From: an uncultured Algimonas sp.
Lineage (GTDB): Bacteria > Pseudomonadota > Alphaproteobacteria > Caulobacterales > Maricaulaceae
Direction of reading: 5' to 3'
Assembly: GCF_947498175.1 (NCBI RefSeq)
Contig: NZ_CANMJB010000004.1
Location: forward strand, 62,001-126,000
Length of the DNA stretch: 64,000 nt
Below the pieces are notes generated by a model that saw only the letters and a list, made by a program, of their open reading frames with translations, had not been told where the DNA came from and searched no databases. The position numbers and the translations under genes are program-made. Of this stretch, positions 25,240 to 32,507 are shown piece by piece (the first letter of the stretch is position 1; every line of letters starts with the position of its first letter).

Positions 25240-25256
25240 AGGAGAGCACCCCCATC
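25240..25256 (+). promoter_or_regulatory. infC ribosome-binding site and ATC start codon
   Basis: A strong AGGAG (25240-25244) lies nine bases before ATC at 25254-25256, from which the conserved IF-3 N-terminus ARRPH reads. The in-frame ATT at 25218 has no such site. IF-3 is known to discriminate against non-AUG starts and so to repress its own gene; ATC here fits that scheme. Confidence 0.85.
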
Positions 25257-25793
25257 GCCAGACGTCCCCATGCCGCCCAACCGGCCAAGAAGCCGAAGGG
25301 CCCGCGCACCAACCGTGAAATCACATCCGAATCCGTCCTGCTGATCACCGAAGACGGCGAGAAGCGCGGTATCGTCCCCATCGCCGAAGCCCTCGCCGCC
25401 GCGCAGAATGCCGGTCTGGACCTCGTCGAGGTCGCGCCGGGCGACCAGCCCGTCTGCAAGGTGCTCGACTACGGCAAGATGCGCTTCGAGGCGCAGAAGA
25501 AGAAGGCCGCCAACCGCAAGAGCCAGCGCACCAGCGCGCTCAAGGAAATCAAGATGCGGCCGAACATCGACACGCACGACTACGAGGTCAAGACGAAGAA
25601 GATGAACGAATTCTTCGAACGCGGCGACAAGGTCAAGGTCACGGTCCGCTTCCGCGGCCGCGAGATGGCCCACATGGACCGCGGCACCGACCTGCTCAAC
25701 CGCGTCAAGGAAGACTTCGACGAAGTCGCCAAGGTCGAATTCGCGCCGAAGACCGAGGGCCGGTTGATGGTGATGGTGATGGCGCCCCGCTAG
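25254..25793 (+). CDS. infC: Translation initiation factor IF-3
   Basis: 179 residues from the ATC codon. IF-3 binds the 30S subunit, prevents premature 50S joining and checks the start codon. N-domain motif '[22 protein letters not shown]', linker rich in Lys around '[15 protein letters not shown]', and C-domain '[19 protein letters not shown]' with '[12 protein letters not shown]' are all present, at normal length. rpmI-rplT, the usual partners, lie 6 kb downstream beyond an acquired-looking block. Confidence 0.97.
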   Translation: MARRPHAAQPAKKPKGPRTNREITSESVLLITEDGEKRGIVPIAEALAAAQNAGLDLVEVAPGDQPVCKVLDYGKMRFEAQKKKAANRKSQRTSALKEIKMRPNIDTHDYEVKTKKMNEFFERGDKVKVTVRFRGREMAHMDRGTDLLNRVKEDFDEVAKVEFAPKTEGRLMVMVMAPR

Positions 25794-26058
25794 CGGAAAT
25801 ACCCGCTCCGAGCGCAGCGAGGGGCTGTAGTGGTATTTTCGCTACACCCGAAGGGCGAGCGCCCAAGGGGCGCTTTCACTCCACATTCGCTCCGCGAGCC
25901 CCCAAACATCGACGGCTAGCGCCGCCTCCTTCAATCTTGTCCCCCTCCACCACAGCCTAGCGGCTGCGGTCCCCCTCCCTCTTGCGGGGGAGGAACTCAC
26001 CGATAGCCTTTAATTATCGCTGACAGGCGTCGCCATCCCGTCTAAAGCCCGCCGCGTC
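25794..26058. other. Intergenic repeats and terminator candidate after infC
   Basis: Directly after the stop, AGCGGAAATACC (25793-25804) and GGTATTTTCGCT (25832-25843) form an 11/12 inverted pair. A compact hairpin AGCGCCC-AAG-GGGCGCT with a TTTC tail (25858-25877) is a plausible terminator. At 25941-25994 lies a copy of the CCCCCTCCACC...GCGGTCCCCCTCC...GGGGGAGGA repeat also found at 36.5 kb. Confidence 0.6.
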
Positions 26059-26442
26059 GTGTTGCGCCTGCCACCATACCGCTTGCTTCTGCGCCTGATC
26101 CTGGCCATCGCCCTGGCGGTGCCGTCGTCCTTCGCGGTCGCCGCGCCGGGCGCCTCCTTGATCTGCAATCCGTCCGGACAGCCGGTCACGGCCGAGGCCC
26201 GCGCGGCATTGGGCGAATTGGAAGTTCTCCTGCGCGCTGCGACGGACGGGCCGGACGATTTGGACAGGCCTCCCGATTGCGAGGACTGCCTGCCGTCTTT
26301 CGTCGCTATTGCCGGGGCGCTCGCCGGTCCAGTCGTGCCGTCACGTCGCGCGACGGCGGCGACGGTCCTGTCCGCCACGGCCCTGCGGCCGTTCGCGCGC
26401 GGTCCGCCGCTCGGGTCCCGCGCCCCGCCCACGACCGTCTGA
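26059..26442 (+). CDS. DUF2946-like secreted protein
   Basis: 127 residues from GTG 26059 (TTG 26062 is an alternative). N-terminal signal peptide to about residue 29 (SSFAVAA). The mature part has three Cys, including a CEDC pair near residue 75, and the C-terminal 'FARGPPLGSRAPP' that resembles DUF2946 proteins. That family is often found beside metal, especially copper, uptake receptors. It precedes the TonB receptor gene by 60 bases on the same strand. The assignment is tentative. Confidence 0.55.
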   Translation: MLRLPPYRLLLRLILAIALAVPSSFAVAAPGASLICNPSGQPVTAEARAALGELEVLLRAATDGPDDLDRPPDCEDCLPSFVAIAGALAGPVVPSRRATAATVLSATALRPFARGPPLGSRAPPTTV

Positions 26443-26502
26443 TCGACCCAGAACCCATCCGGCGCGTCCGCGCCACTTCCCGATCAACGGACCTCTTCCA
26501 TC

Positions 26503-28611
26503 GTGACCCATCTTTCTTTCCGCCGCGCCTGCGCGCTCGGCGCGTCTCTCTGCGCGCTCTCCAGCGCCGCACACGCGCAATCCTCCCAACCACCGACCTG
26601 GCAAGCCGACGAAATCGTCGTGACCGGCGAGCGGCTGTCTCTCTACGATGCCAGCCAGGCCAGCCTGACCCGCACGCCGACCCCGCTCATCGACGTGCCG
26701 CAATCCATCCAGGTGCTGACGCGCACCCTGCTGGACGAACAGGAGCTGACGACGCTGTCGGACGCGCTGGTCAACGTCTCCGGCGCCGTGCCGCAGGACC
26801 CGATGGAGGCGGTGCTCGCCAACCCGATCCTGCGCGGCTTCGAAGCCGAGATCTTCGTCGACGGGCTGATCGGCTATGGCGACACGGCCACGCTGGATCC
26901 GTCCTCGCTGATCGGGGTGGAGCGCATCGAAATCGCCAAGGGCCCGACCTCGGTTCTGTTCGGCGGCGGCACCGGCGCGCCGGTCGGCGGGCTGATCAAC
27001 CTCGTCTCCAAGCGGCCCGTGGCGGACGATTTCGCGGTGCTCGGCGCGCGGATCGGCAGTTTCGGCGAACGGGCCGTCAATTTCGACGGCAATGTCGACG
27101 TCCAGGACGGCCGCGCCGGTTTCCGCCTGGCCGGGGAATGGTCCACGCAGGACAGCCATATCGACGCCGTCGATGCGGACCGCCTCGCGCTCTACCCCTC
27201 CTTCGCCATCGGCTTTTCGCCCGAAACGGAGTTGCTGGTCCGGGGGCAGTATTCGCGCGTCGAACAGCTCGAATATCCCGGCCTCCCCAGCGCGGTCGTC
27301 GGCCGGCCCGGCGTGGACGCGCGGCAATTCGGCGGCGCGGCGGACGCGCCCGACACGGTGATCGAGACAAAGATGGTCACGGCGGAGCTGACCCACGATT
27401 TCGGCGGCGGCCTGTTCGGACAGGTGAGGGGGCGCTATTACGACATGGCGTTCGACGAGTTCGCCTCCTTTCCGTTCTTCCGTTTCTTCCCGCTGGACGG
27501 CACGCGGGCCGACATCATCCGGGGGCAGCTTCCGACGGCTCTGGACGAAGCCACGCTGGATGCGAGCCTGCTCTGGACGGCCCGGTTCGGCCGGGCGGAC
27601 AACACGCTGCTGGCCGGGGCGACCTATGACCGGGTCGATTACGGGGTCGGCAGCGGGTTCGACTTCGCGCCCATCGGCACGCTGGACTATACGGTCGTCA
27701 ATGCTGGCCTTTCGTTCGGGGCCGTTCCCGCGGTCAATAGCGAGCAGTTCAACGACTACGAGACGCTCGCAGCCTATGTGCGCAACGAACTCGCGGTCGG
27801 GCGATGGACGGTGGTCGCGTCCGCGCGGCTGTCGGAATACCGCCTGCGAGAGACCGTGGCGGGCGCGACGGGGACCGACGAGACCTACACGGAACTCGAT
27901 CCGCGCCTGGGACTGAGCGTTCGTATTACGGACGGCTTGTCGCTCTTCGGCGGCTGGGCGGAAGGCTCCCGCCTGGCCCTTTTCTTCAACGGCGACCGGG
28001 GCCAGCCGCCCGTGCCGGAGACCTCCGAGACGGTCGATGGCGGGGTGAAGTTCGACATGGCCGGGATCGGCCTGTCCGGCACGCTGGCGGCGTTCGAGAC
28101 GACCCGCCGCGACATTCCGGTGACGTCCTTCATCGACCCGTTCGCCTCCGTCCAGGGCGGGGCGCAGCGCAGCCGGGGCGTGGAGGCCGACCTGCTCTGG
28201 GAGCCGTCGCCCCGGCTCTCCGTGCTGGGCGCGCTGGCCTATACGGATGCGCAAACGACGCAGGACAGCTTCGAGGATGGGCGATCCGTCGTCGGCAATC
28301 CGCTGGCCCGCATCCCGGACTGGAGCGGCCGCGTCGCGGCGCGCTACCGCTGGGACAACGGGTTGGGGCTGGGCGCGGGACTACGCTTCGCGGACGGCGC
28401 GCCGACCAACGATGCGGCCGTCTCTGTCACCGACAGCTACGCCGTGGTCGATATCCAGGCCTCCTACAACTGGCGCGACACGCGATTGAGCCTGTCCGTC
28501 ACCAACCTGTTCGATGCCGACTATGTCGTGCCCTACCAATATCTCAACCAGGACGTCGTCGCCCCCGCCGCGCCGATCGGCCTTCGCGCCTCCCTCTCCA
28601 CCCGTTTCTAA
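26503..28611 (+). CDS. TonB-dependent receptor (siderophore-type)
   Basis: 702 residues from GTG 26503. Signal peptide to about residue 25 (SAAHAQ), TonB box 'DEIVVTGERL', plug domain with 'PQSIQVLTRTLLDEQ', 'ILRGFEAEIFVDGL' and 'IEIAKGPTSVLFGGGTGAPVGGLINLVSK', and a beta-barrel ending in Phe ('LRASLSTRF'). The layout matches FhuA/FpvA-like siderophore or metallophore receptors of the outer membrane. The start of the exported DJ-1-family gene lies 12 bases after its stop, and a DUF2946-like gene precedes it, suggesting one metal-complex uptake unit. No Fur box was identified. Confidence 0.93.
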   Translation: MTHLSFRRACALGASLCALSSAAHAQSSQPPTWQADEIVVTGERLSLYDASQASLTRTPTPLIDVPQSIQVLTRTLLDEQELTTLSDALVNVSGAVPQDPMEAVLANPILRGFEAEIFVDGLIGYGDTATLDPSSLIGVERIEIAKGPTSVLFGGGTGAPVGGLINLVSKRPVADDFAVLGARIGSFGERAVNFDGNVDVQDGRAGFRLAGEWSTQDSHIDAVDADRLALYPSFAIGFSPETELLVRGQYSRVEQLEYPGLPSAVVGRPGVDARQFGGAADAPDTVIETKMVTAELTHDFGGGLFGQVRGRYYDMAFDEFASFPFFRFFPLDGTRADIIRGQLPTALDEATLDASLLWTARFGRADNTLLAGATYDRVDYGVGSGFDFAPIGTLDYTVVNAGLSFGAVPAVNSEQFNDYETLAAYVRNELAVGRWTVVASARLSEYRLRETVAGATGTDETYTELDPRLGLSVRITDGLSLFGGWAEGSRLALFFNGDRGQPPVPETSETVDGGVKFDMAGIGLSGTLAAFETTRRDIPVTSFIDPFASVQGGAQRSRGVEADLLWEPSPRLSVLGALAYTDAQTTQDSFEDGRSVVGNPLARIPDWSGRVAARYRWDNGLGLGAGLRFADGAPTNDAAVSVTDSYAVVDIQASYNWRDTRLSLSVTNLFDADYVVPYQYLNQDVVAPAAPIGLRASLSTRF

Positions 28612-28623
28612 AGGATCCCTATC

Positions 28624-29490
28624 ATGAAAGATTTCATTCCCTCCCGCCGCAGCCTCCTCGCCGCCGCGCCCTTCCTGGCTCTTGCCGGTGCCGTGCGCGC
28701 CCAAGATTCCAGGGAAATCCCTTACCGTTTCGGCGAAACGCCGGAGGAGGCGGAACGGATCGCCTTCGACGCGCATGAAGAGTTGATGGACCTCCCCGAC
28801 CTCCACATGCATGGAAACGAAAAGATCGCCATGCTGGCCTATCCCGGCATGACGGTGCTGGACCTGATCGGGCCGCAATACATGTTCGCCTCCATGATGG
28901 GGGCGAGCGTGCAGGTCGTCAGCGCGGACAAGGCGCTGGCCCCGATCGTGTCGGATACCAAGGTCGCCCTCGTGCCTGACGTGCATTTCGACGACTGCCC
29001 GGAAGAGCTCGACATATTGTTCGTGCCGGGCGGCACGTCGGGCACGGTCGCGGCCATGCGCGACCCGGCGACGATGGAGTTCCTGAAGGACCGCGCGCCC
29101 AAGGCGAAGCTGGTCACGGCCGTCTGCACGGGATCGCTGATCCTGGGCCAGGCGGGGCTGCTGGACGGCAAACGCGCGACCTGCCACTGGGCGGCGCGGC
29201 ACCTCCTGCCGGAATTCGGGGCGACCGCCGTCAATGCGCGCGTGGTCGAGGACGGCGATCTGATCACGGGCGGCGGCGTCACGGCCGGGATCGATTTCGG
29301 GCTGAGCATCCTGGCGCGCCTGCGCGGGGAGGGCTATGCCAAGGTGGTGCAGCTACAGGCCGAATACGCCCCCGCTCCGCCCTTTGATTCCGGCACGCCC
29401 GAAGCGGCCGGACCCGCCGTGACCGAGCCGATGCAGGGCATGTTCGCGAGCTTCCTGCATTCGGTGCGCGAGACGGCGCGGTCGAGATAG
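28624..29490 (+). CDS. Exported isonitrile-hydratase-like DJ-1/PfpI protein
   Basis: 288 residues. The N-terminus 'PSRRSLLAAAPFLALAGAVRAQ' looks like a Tat-type signal (twin Arg, but no full consensus). The catalytic domain matches isonitrile hydratase: Asp80 in 'MTVLDLIGP', nucleophile Cys168 with Thr169 in 'TAVCTGSLILGQAGLLDGKRATCHW', and 'GGGVTAGIDFGLSILARL'. Characterised isonitrile hydratases convert isonitriles to N-formamides and are cytoplasmic; an exported one is unusual. The start lies 12 bases after the TonB receptor stop, so the pair is probably co-transcribed. Substrate is inferred, not shown. The IS1-like element inserted right after its stop. Confidence 0.8.
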   Translation: MKDFIPSRRSLLAAAPFLALAGAVRAQDSREIPYRFGETPEEAERIAFDAHEELMDLPDLHMHGNEKIAMLAYPGMTVLDLIGPQYMFASMMGASVQVVSADKALAPIVSDTKVALVPDVHFDDCPEELDILFVPGGTSGTVAAMRDPATMEFLKDRAPKAKLVTAVCTGSLILGQAGLLDGKRATCHWAARHLLPEFGATAVNARVVEDGDLITGGGVTAGIDFGLSILARLRGEGYAKVVQLQAEYAPAPPFDSGTPEAAGPAVTEPMQGMFASFLHSVRETARSR

Positions 29491-29498
29491 GCCTACCG

Positions 29499-29521
29499 GG
29501 TGGTGGGTCAGTTTGAAATCT
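29499..29521 (+). repeat. IS element left terminal inverted repeat
   Basis: 23 bases starting GGTGGTGGGTCAGTTTGAAA. It begins right after the 8-base duplication GCCTACCG, itself directly behind the stop codon of the isonitrile-hydratase-like gene. The 87-codon gene's stop lies inside it. Confidence 0.92.
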
Positions 29522-29771
29522 TCTCAGGCTTCCAGTTCCAATAGGAGTAGAGGTGTTCGCCTTGGCCTTCGCGATACTTCAGTTTTACATCCATCCAAAA
29601 CTGAGTGCCAACAGGATTTTCGTCAGCAATCGCCGAGTTGCATTCAATGTCGAGACTTTGCGGAAATGGTTGATTCGGGGCAGGTCGAACGTGCTGCGTT
29701 CCGTGTTTACCTGAGACACGGCCGGAGTCATAAACTTCAACCTTGATCCGCTGATAGCCTGATTTAGTCAT
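29508..29771 (-). CDS. Small protein encoded in the IS element
   Basis: 87 residues, soluble-looking, with aromatic-rich C-terminus ('LYSYWNWKPEKISN'). No family recognised. Its ATG overlaps the transposase stop by four bases, so it is likely translated with the transposase. Its last codons and stop are supplied by the terminal repeat. It may be a transposition accessory protein or a chance frame; the coupling and the composition shared with the transposase favour a real gene. Confidence 0.55.
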   Translation of the reverse strand: MTKSGYQRIKVEVYDSGRVSGKHGTQHVRPAPNQPFPQSLDIECNSAIADENPVGTQFWMDVKLKYREGQGEHLYSYWNWKPEKISN

Positions 29772-30646
29772 TTTTTGTAGGAGCCGCGTTTCTTAGGCGC
29801 TTTGTCTTCTTCCGCCTCGATCAGCTTTACCACGTCTTCCATGTTCCAAAGGTTCAGCGTGACACCAGCCGCCATAGCGGGTGTGCATTTTAGCGTCTTA
29901 TGGATTTTGACGAAGTTGTAATACATGAAGTGAAGCGCGATTGACGCTTCGTGGTTGGCGACCTTTTTCGAGAAGGCGTTTGTCAGGCGCGTGAAACGGC
30001 GCATGTGCATCCGCATGGTCAGGTTCTGACGCTCAACGTAGGAAGTGCTGACCTTCTCAATATCGGGATCGCCTTCGACGCGACGCTTCTTGATCCCGGT
30101 GCATTCCGCAGGGCTGTAGCGACCCTTCGCCTCGCCCGGCGCATTGCCATACATCTTTATCAGCTGGGCGTAGTCAACATCCGCGCCGAACGCTTCCTCG
30201 ACGGCCTCCAGGTAAGCCTTGTGCCCATCCGACGTGAGTTGGACGCGGTTCGCCAGACGGCCCTTGAGGTTATCCATGAAGGCTAGCGCGTACTCGCTGT
30301 CACGGCCGCCAACTAGCCACGACATTACTAGCTTGCTATCGGCGTCGATGGCTGTCCACGTCCACACGTCGCCAGCACCTTCTGGCGCGGAGGTAGCAGT
30401 CGCTACATTCTTATTCTTGGCGTAAACAAACGACCAAATCTCATCGACTTCGACCCGTTTAGTTTGCAGGTCGCGGAGTGCCGTGTCTTGGTAAGAACTA
30501 CAGACCTTGCCAGCGTTTACCAGCAGCTTTGTGATCGTGTTCTTTGACTTGCCCGTAACGCGGGCAACGGCGCGAATCGCCATGCCTTCGCACAACATAT
30601 TAAGAATTTGCGCTCGTTCAGATGTTGCCAGCTTGTTCATGGGCAT
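29768..30646 (-). CDS. IS1-family transposase
   Basis: 292 residues in one frame (no programmed frameshift as in classical IS1). N-terminal helix-turn-helix 'ERAQILNMLCEGMAIRAVARVTGKSKNTITKLL'. DDE domain: Asp in 'RVEVDEIWSF', Asp in 'WTAIDADSKLVMSWLVGGRD', 'LTSDGHKAYLEAV', and the IS1-characteristic 'YVERQNLTMRMHMRRFTRLT' with the catalytic Glu, then 'SKKVANHEASIALHFMYYNF'. All key residues appear intact, so it may be active. Confidence 0.92.
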   Translation of the reverse strand: MPMNKLATSERAQILNMLCEGMAIRAVARVTGKSKNTITKLLVNAGKVCSSYQDTALRDLQTKRVEVDEIWSFVYAKNKNVATATSAPEGAGDVWTWTAIDADSKLVMSWLVGGRDSEYALAFMDNLKGRLANRVQLTSDGHKAYLEAVEEAFGADVDYAQLIKMYGNAPGEAKGRYSPAECTGIKKRRVEGDPDIEKVSTSYVERQNLTMRMHMRRFTRLTNAFSKKVANHEASIALHFMYYNFVKIHKTLKCTPAMAAGVTLNLWNMEDVVKLIEAEEDKAPKKRGSYKK

Positions 30647-30757
30647 CGTATGCCAGAGCGAGCGGTCAGTTTCAAGCGCATTGTTTGAGTTTCACACAGA
30701 AAAATGCGGGGTGAGTGATTCAGCGCTTGTGTCGGAATGGGATTCGCGTAAAGAAAA
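30647..30757. other. Intergenic part of the IS between transposase and leader
   Basis: The divergent control region of the element. A partial terminal-repeat-like GGTCAGTTTCAA occurs at about 30666-30677 in the same orientation as the left end, which hints that the passenger half may once have had its own end. No firm promoter is seen. Confidence 0.4.
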
Positions 30758-30914
30758 GGGACCGGGGTGCAACCCGGTCCCTGAAACATCCAGTCGTAAT
30801 GGAGGTTATATTATGCAGACTAGGAGAGATTAAGCCCCTCGCAACGATGAGCGAGCGAGGGAAATCATGCCTAACCACATATTGCGTTCGGGGGCGCGTT
30901 AGCGCTTCCGAACG
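30758..30914 (+). promoter_or_regulatory. Structured leader with possible attenuator before the HTH passenger gene
   Basis: Three hairpins in order: GGGACCGGG/CCCGGTCCC (30758-30781, loop GTGCAA), CCCTCGC/GCGAGGG (30836-30861) and CGTTCGG/CCGAACG (30885-30914). The last is followed by ACTTTTCTTC, resembling an intrinsic terminator upstream of the gene. Between the first two lies a six-codon frame with a strong Shine-Dalgarno site. The layout suggests translation-coupled attenuation or a regulatory RNA. Confidence 0.55.
30813..30833 (+). CDS. Six-residue leader peptide MQTRRD
   Basis: ATG at 30813 lies seven bases after a perfect GGAGG (30801-30805), one of the best ribosome-binding sites in the window, yet the frame stops after six codons. 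The stop is two bases before the second hairpin of the leader. Such a good site for so short a frame suggests that the act of translation matters, not the peptide. Confidence 0.5.
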   Translation: MQTRRD

Positions 30915-30948
30915 ACTTTTCTTCTATCGAAAACGCTAGGAAGAAGCA

Positions 30949-31506
30949 ATGGGAAATGAGCACTACGCGGCGGTCATCGCCGATCTGATAAAAAAGCGTG
31001 ACGCGCTGAACGCCACGATTTCAAGCCTTCAAGCGCTGTCGGGTGGCGATATTCCAACAACTTTGGGAGCCGCTAAACCCGGCGCGGCGGCTACTTCCGC
31101 AACGATGCAGGCTCATCCCAAGGAAGGGCAATTTCTCGGCATGAGTATTGTCGAAGGAGCCGACATCATACTCAATGCGGCACGCCGTAAGATGAAGACA
31201 TCGGAGATCGTGGAGCAGCTAGAAGCTGGCGGCATGGAGTTCACGAGCGCCAATGTGACCAATACGGTTGGGTCGGTGCTTAACCGCCGAATGCACAAGC
31301 ATGGCGATATCGTGTCGCCCGAGCGAGGCTATTGGGGACTAAAGGAGTGGTACCCAGGCCGGACTTTCGGGAAGAAGGCATCAAGCGACGACAGCGCAGA
31401 TTCAGAGTCTCCTATGTCTTCGACCAACGAGCCTTCGCAGCCTTCTCCGCAAGAGAACGTCGTTCCGATGCAGAAAGCTGTGATGCCCGGGTCGGACCTC
31501 CTTTAA
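30949..31506 (+). CDS. HARE-HTH-like winged-helix protein, IS passenger
   Basis: 185 residues with AGGAAG upstream of the ATG. An N-terminal coiled helix (about 5-30), a short linker, then a winged-helix-like domain at ~62-130 ('MSIVEGADIILNAARRKMKTSEIVEQLEAGGMEF' onward to 'ERGYWGLKEWYPGR') resembling HARE-HTH/HB1-ASXL modules, which bind nucleic acid or sense modified DNA. The C-terminal ~50 residues are Ser/Pro-rich and disordered. Its role in the element is unknown; regulation of transposition or of host genes is possible. Confidence 0.7.
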   Translation: MGNEHYAAVIADLIKKRDALNATISSLQALSGGDIPTTLGAAKPGAAATSATMQAHPKEGQFLGMSIVEGADIILNAARRKMKTSEIVEQLEAGGMEFTSANVTNTVGSVLNRRMHKHGDIVSPERGYWGLKEWYPGRTFGKKASSDDSADSESPMSSTNEPSQPSPQENVVPMQKAVMPGSDLL

Positions 31507-31645
31507 GGCCGCCCTTGCGCCCCGCTTCTTGAAGTCGAGGATTCTTCTCGCCAGTCGGCGCATCCTCTTCTTCGCCGGTCGCAATGTCCACGATCAGCTT
31601 AGCTAGCGCATTTGTGTCTTTTGGTCTTCGGCGGCGGTCTGTCAT
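31412..31645 (-). CDS. Small basic protein with RKGGLKGG motif, IS passenger
   Basis: 77 residues: 'NALAKLIVDIATGEEE' then 'EAGRKGGLKGGPTRASQLS' and 'LAEKAAKARW'. This pattern is common in small alphaproteobacterial proteins of unknown function with histone-H1-like composition, so I take the frame as real. Its 3' end overlaps the 3' end of the HTH passenger gene on the other strand by 95 bases. Nucleic-acid binding is a guess from composition. Confidence 0.65.
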   Translation of the reverse strand: MTDRRRRPKDTNALAKLIVDIATGEEEDAPTGEKNPRLQEAGRKGGLKGGPTRASQLSASERRSLAEKAAKARWSKT

Positions 31646-31685
31646 ACCTACAACATACGGACTGGCCGCCCCATCCGCTAGAGCT

Positions 31686-31708
31686 AGATTTCAAACTGAC
31701 CCACTACC
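31686..31708 (-). repeat. IS element right terminal inverted repeat
   Basis: Complement of the left end, differing at one base. Followed by GCCTGCCG (31709-31716), a 7/8 match to the left target duplication. Confidence 0.92.
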
Positions 31709-31723
31709 GCCTGCCGCACACGC

Positions 31724-31751
31724 TTGAAACGCGGGCGCGCTCGTGTATAGG
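31724..31751 (+). promoter_or_regulatory. Promoter candidate for rpmI-rplT
   Basis: TTGAAA (31724-31729), 16 bases, TATAGG (31746-31751) with an upstream TG, about 100 bases before rpmI. It begins only 15 bases from the right end of the IS element, which thus spared it. The leader that follows contains a CCGGGC/GCCCGG stem at 31797-31821. Confidence 0.5.
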
Positions 31752-31851
31752 GCGCGCTTGCCTTTTCCGGGAGACCGGGACGGGCCAACGGCGCATCCGG
31801 GCCAAAGTGGCATTTGCCCGGCCGCCGTGACACTCACATCAGGAGAAAACA

Positions 31852-32064
31852 ATGCCCAAGATGAAGACGAAGTCTGGAGCGAAGAAACGCTTCAAGATCA
31901 CCAAGTCAGGCAAGGTCCTCGCGGGCCAGGCCGGCAAGCGCCACGGCATGATCAAGCGCTCCAACGACCAGATCCGCCGCCTGCGCGGCACCACGGTCGT
32001 CGAGCCATGCGACGCCAAGGTCATCAAGAAGAAGTTCCTGCCTTACGGCCGGAAGAAGAAGTAG
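31852..32064 (+). CDS. rpmI: 50S ribosomal protein L35
   Basis: 70 residues, full length. '[22 protein letters not shown]' and '[22 protein letters not shown]' are diagnostic. Part of the large subunit. AGGAGA lies six bases before the ATG; rplT follows after 10 bases. Confidence 0.98.
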   Translation: MPKMKTKSGAKKRFKITKSGKVLAGQAGKRHGMIKRSNDQIRRLRGTTVVEPCDAKVIKKKFLPYGRKKK

Positions 32065-32074
32065 GAGCGGGTCC

Positions 32075-32452
32075 ATGTCACGAGTCAAACGCGGCGTCAC
32101 CAAGTCCGCCCGCCACAAGAAGGTTCTCGCCCAGGCCAAAGGCTATCGCGGCCGTCGCAAGAACACCTTCCGCATCGCCAACCAGGCCGTCGAGAAGGCC
32201 GGTCAGTACGCCTATATCGGCCGCAAGCTGAAGAAGCGCCAGTTCCGCGCCCTGTGGATCCAGCGCATCAACGCCGCCACCCGCGCCGAGGGCCTGACAT
32301 ACGGCCGCTTCATGGACGGTCTGAAGAAGGCCGGCATCGATCTCGATCGTAAAGTGTTGGCCGACATGGCCATGCACGAGCCGGACAGCTTCAAGGCGCT
32401 GATCGACACCGCCAAGAAGAACCATAGCCAGCCGCACACGGTCGACGCCTAA
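32075..32452 (+). CDS. rplT: 50S ribosomal protein L20
   Basis: 125 residues, including '[24 protein letters not shown]' and '[40 protein letters not shown]'. L20 binds 23S rRNA early in assembly and in many bacteria represses the rpmI-rplT message. Here pheS does not follow; the operon ends at a good terminator. Confidence 0.98.
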   Translation: MSRVKRGVTKSARHKKVLAQAKGYRGRRKNTFRIANQAVEKAGQYAYIGRKLKKRQFRALWIQRINAATRAEGLTYGRFMDGLKKAGIDLDRKVLADMAMHEPDSFKALIDTAKKNHSQPHTVDA

Positions 32453-32480
32453 GGCGACCTTTCAGCGGTGATTTGGATGA

Positions 32481-32507
32481 GGTCCGCTCCGGCGGGCCTT
32501 TTTCTTT
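32481..32507 (+). terminator. Rho-independent terminator after rplT
   Basis: Stem GGTCCGC/GCGGGCC (one G-T pair) around a short loop, then TTTTTCTTT. Its tail reaches the stop codon of the convergent metallopeptidase-like gene. Confidence 0.85.

Larger units (their letters stand above)
29499..31708. mobile_element. IS1-like insertion element with passenger genes (2210 bp)
   Basis: Bounded by 23-base terminal inverted repeats beginning GGTGGTGGGTCAG / GGTAGTGGGTCAG (22/23 identical) and flanked by near-perfect 8-base target duplications GCCTACCG (29491-29498) and GCCTGCCG (31709-31716). It carries an IS1-family DDE transposase, a coupled 87-residue gene, a structured leader, a HARE-HTH-like gene and a small basic gene. 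Base composition is visibly less GC-rich than its surroundings. One mismatch between the duplications suggests the insertion is not very recent. Confidence 0.9.

Noticed and set aside
26341-28254. Minus-strand open frame of 637 codons opposite the TonB receptor
   Set aside because: The plus-strand receptor has signal peptide, TonB box, plug and barrel end; the opposite frame is Arg/Gly-rich noise.
29499-30690. A minimal IS ending at the GGTCAGTTTCAA copy near 30670
   Set aside because: That copy is in the same orientation as the left end, not inverted, and has no target duplication; the 31708 end fits both criteria.
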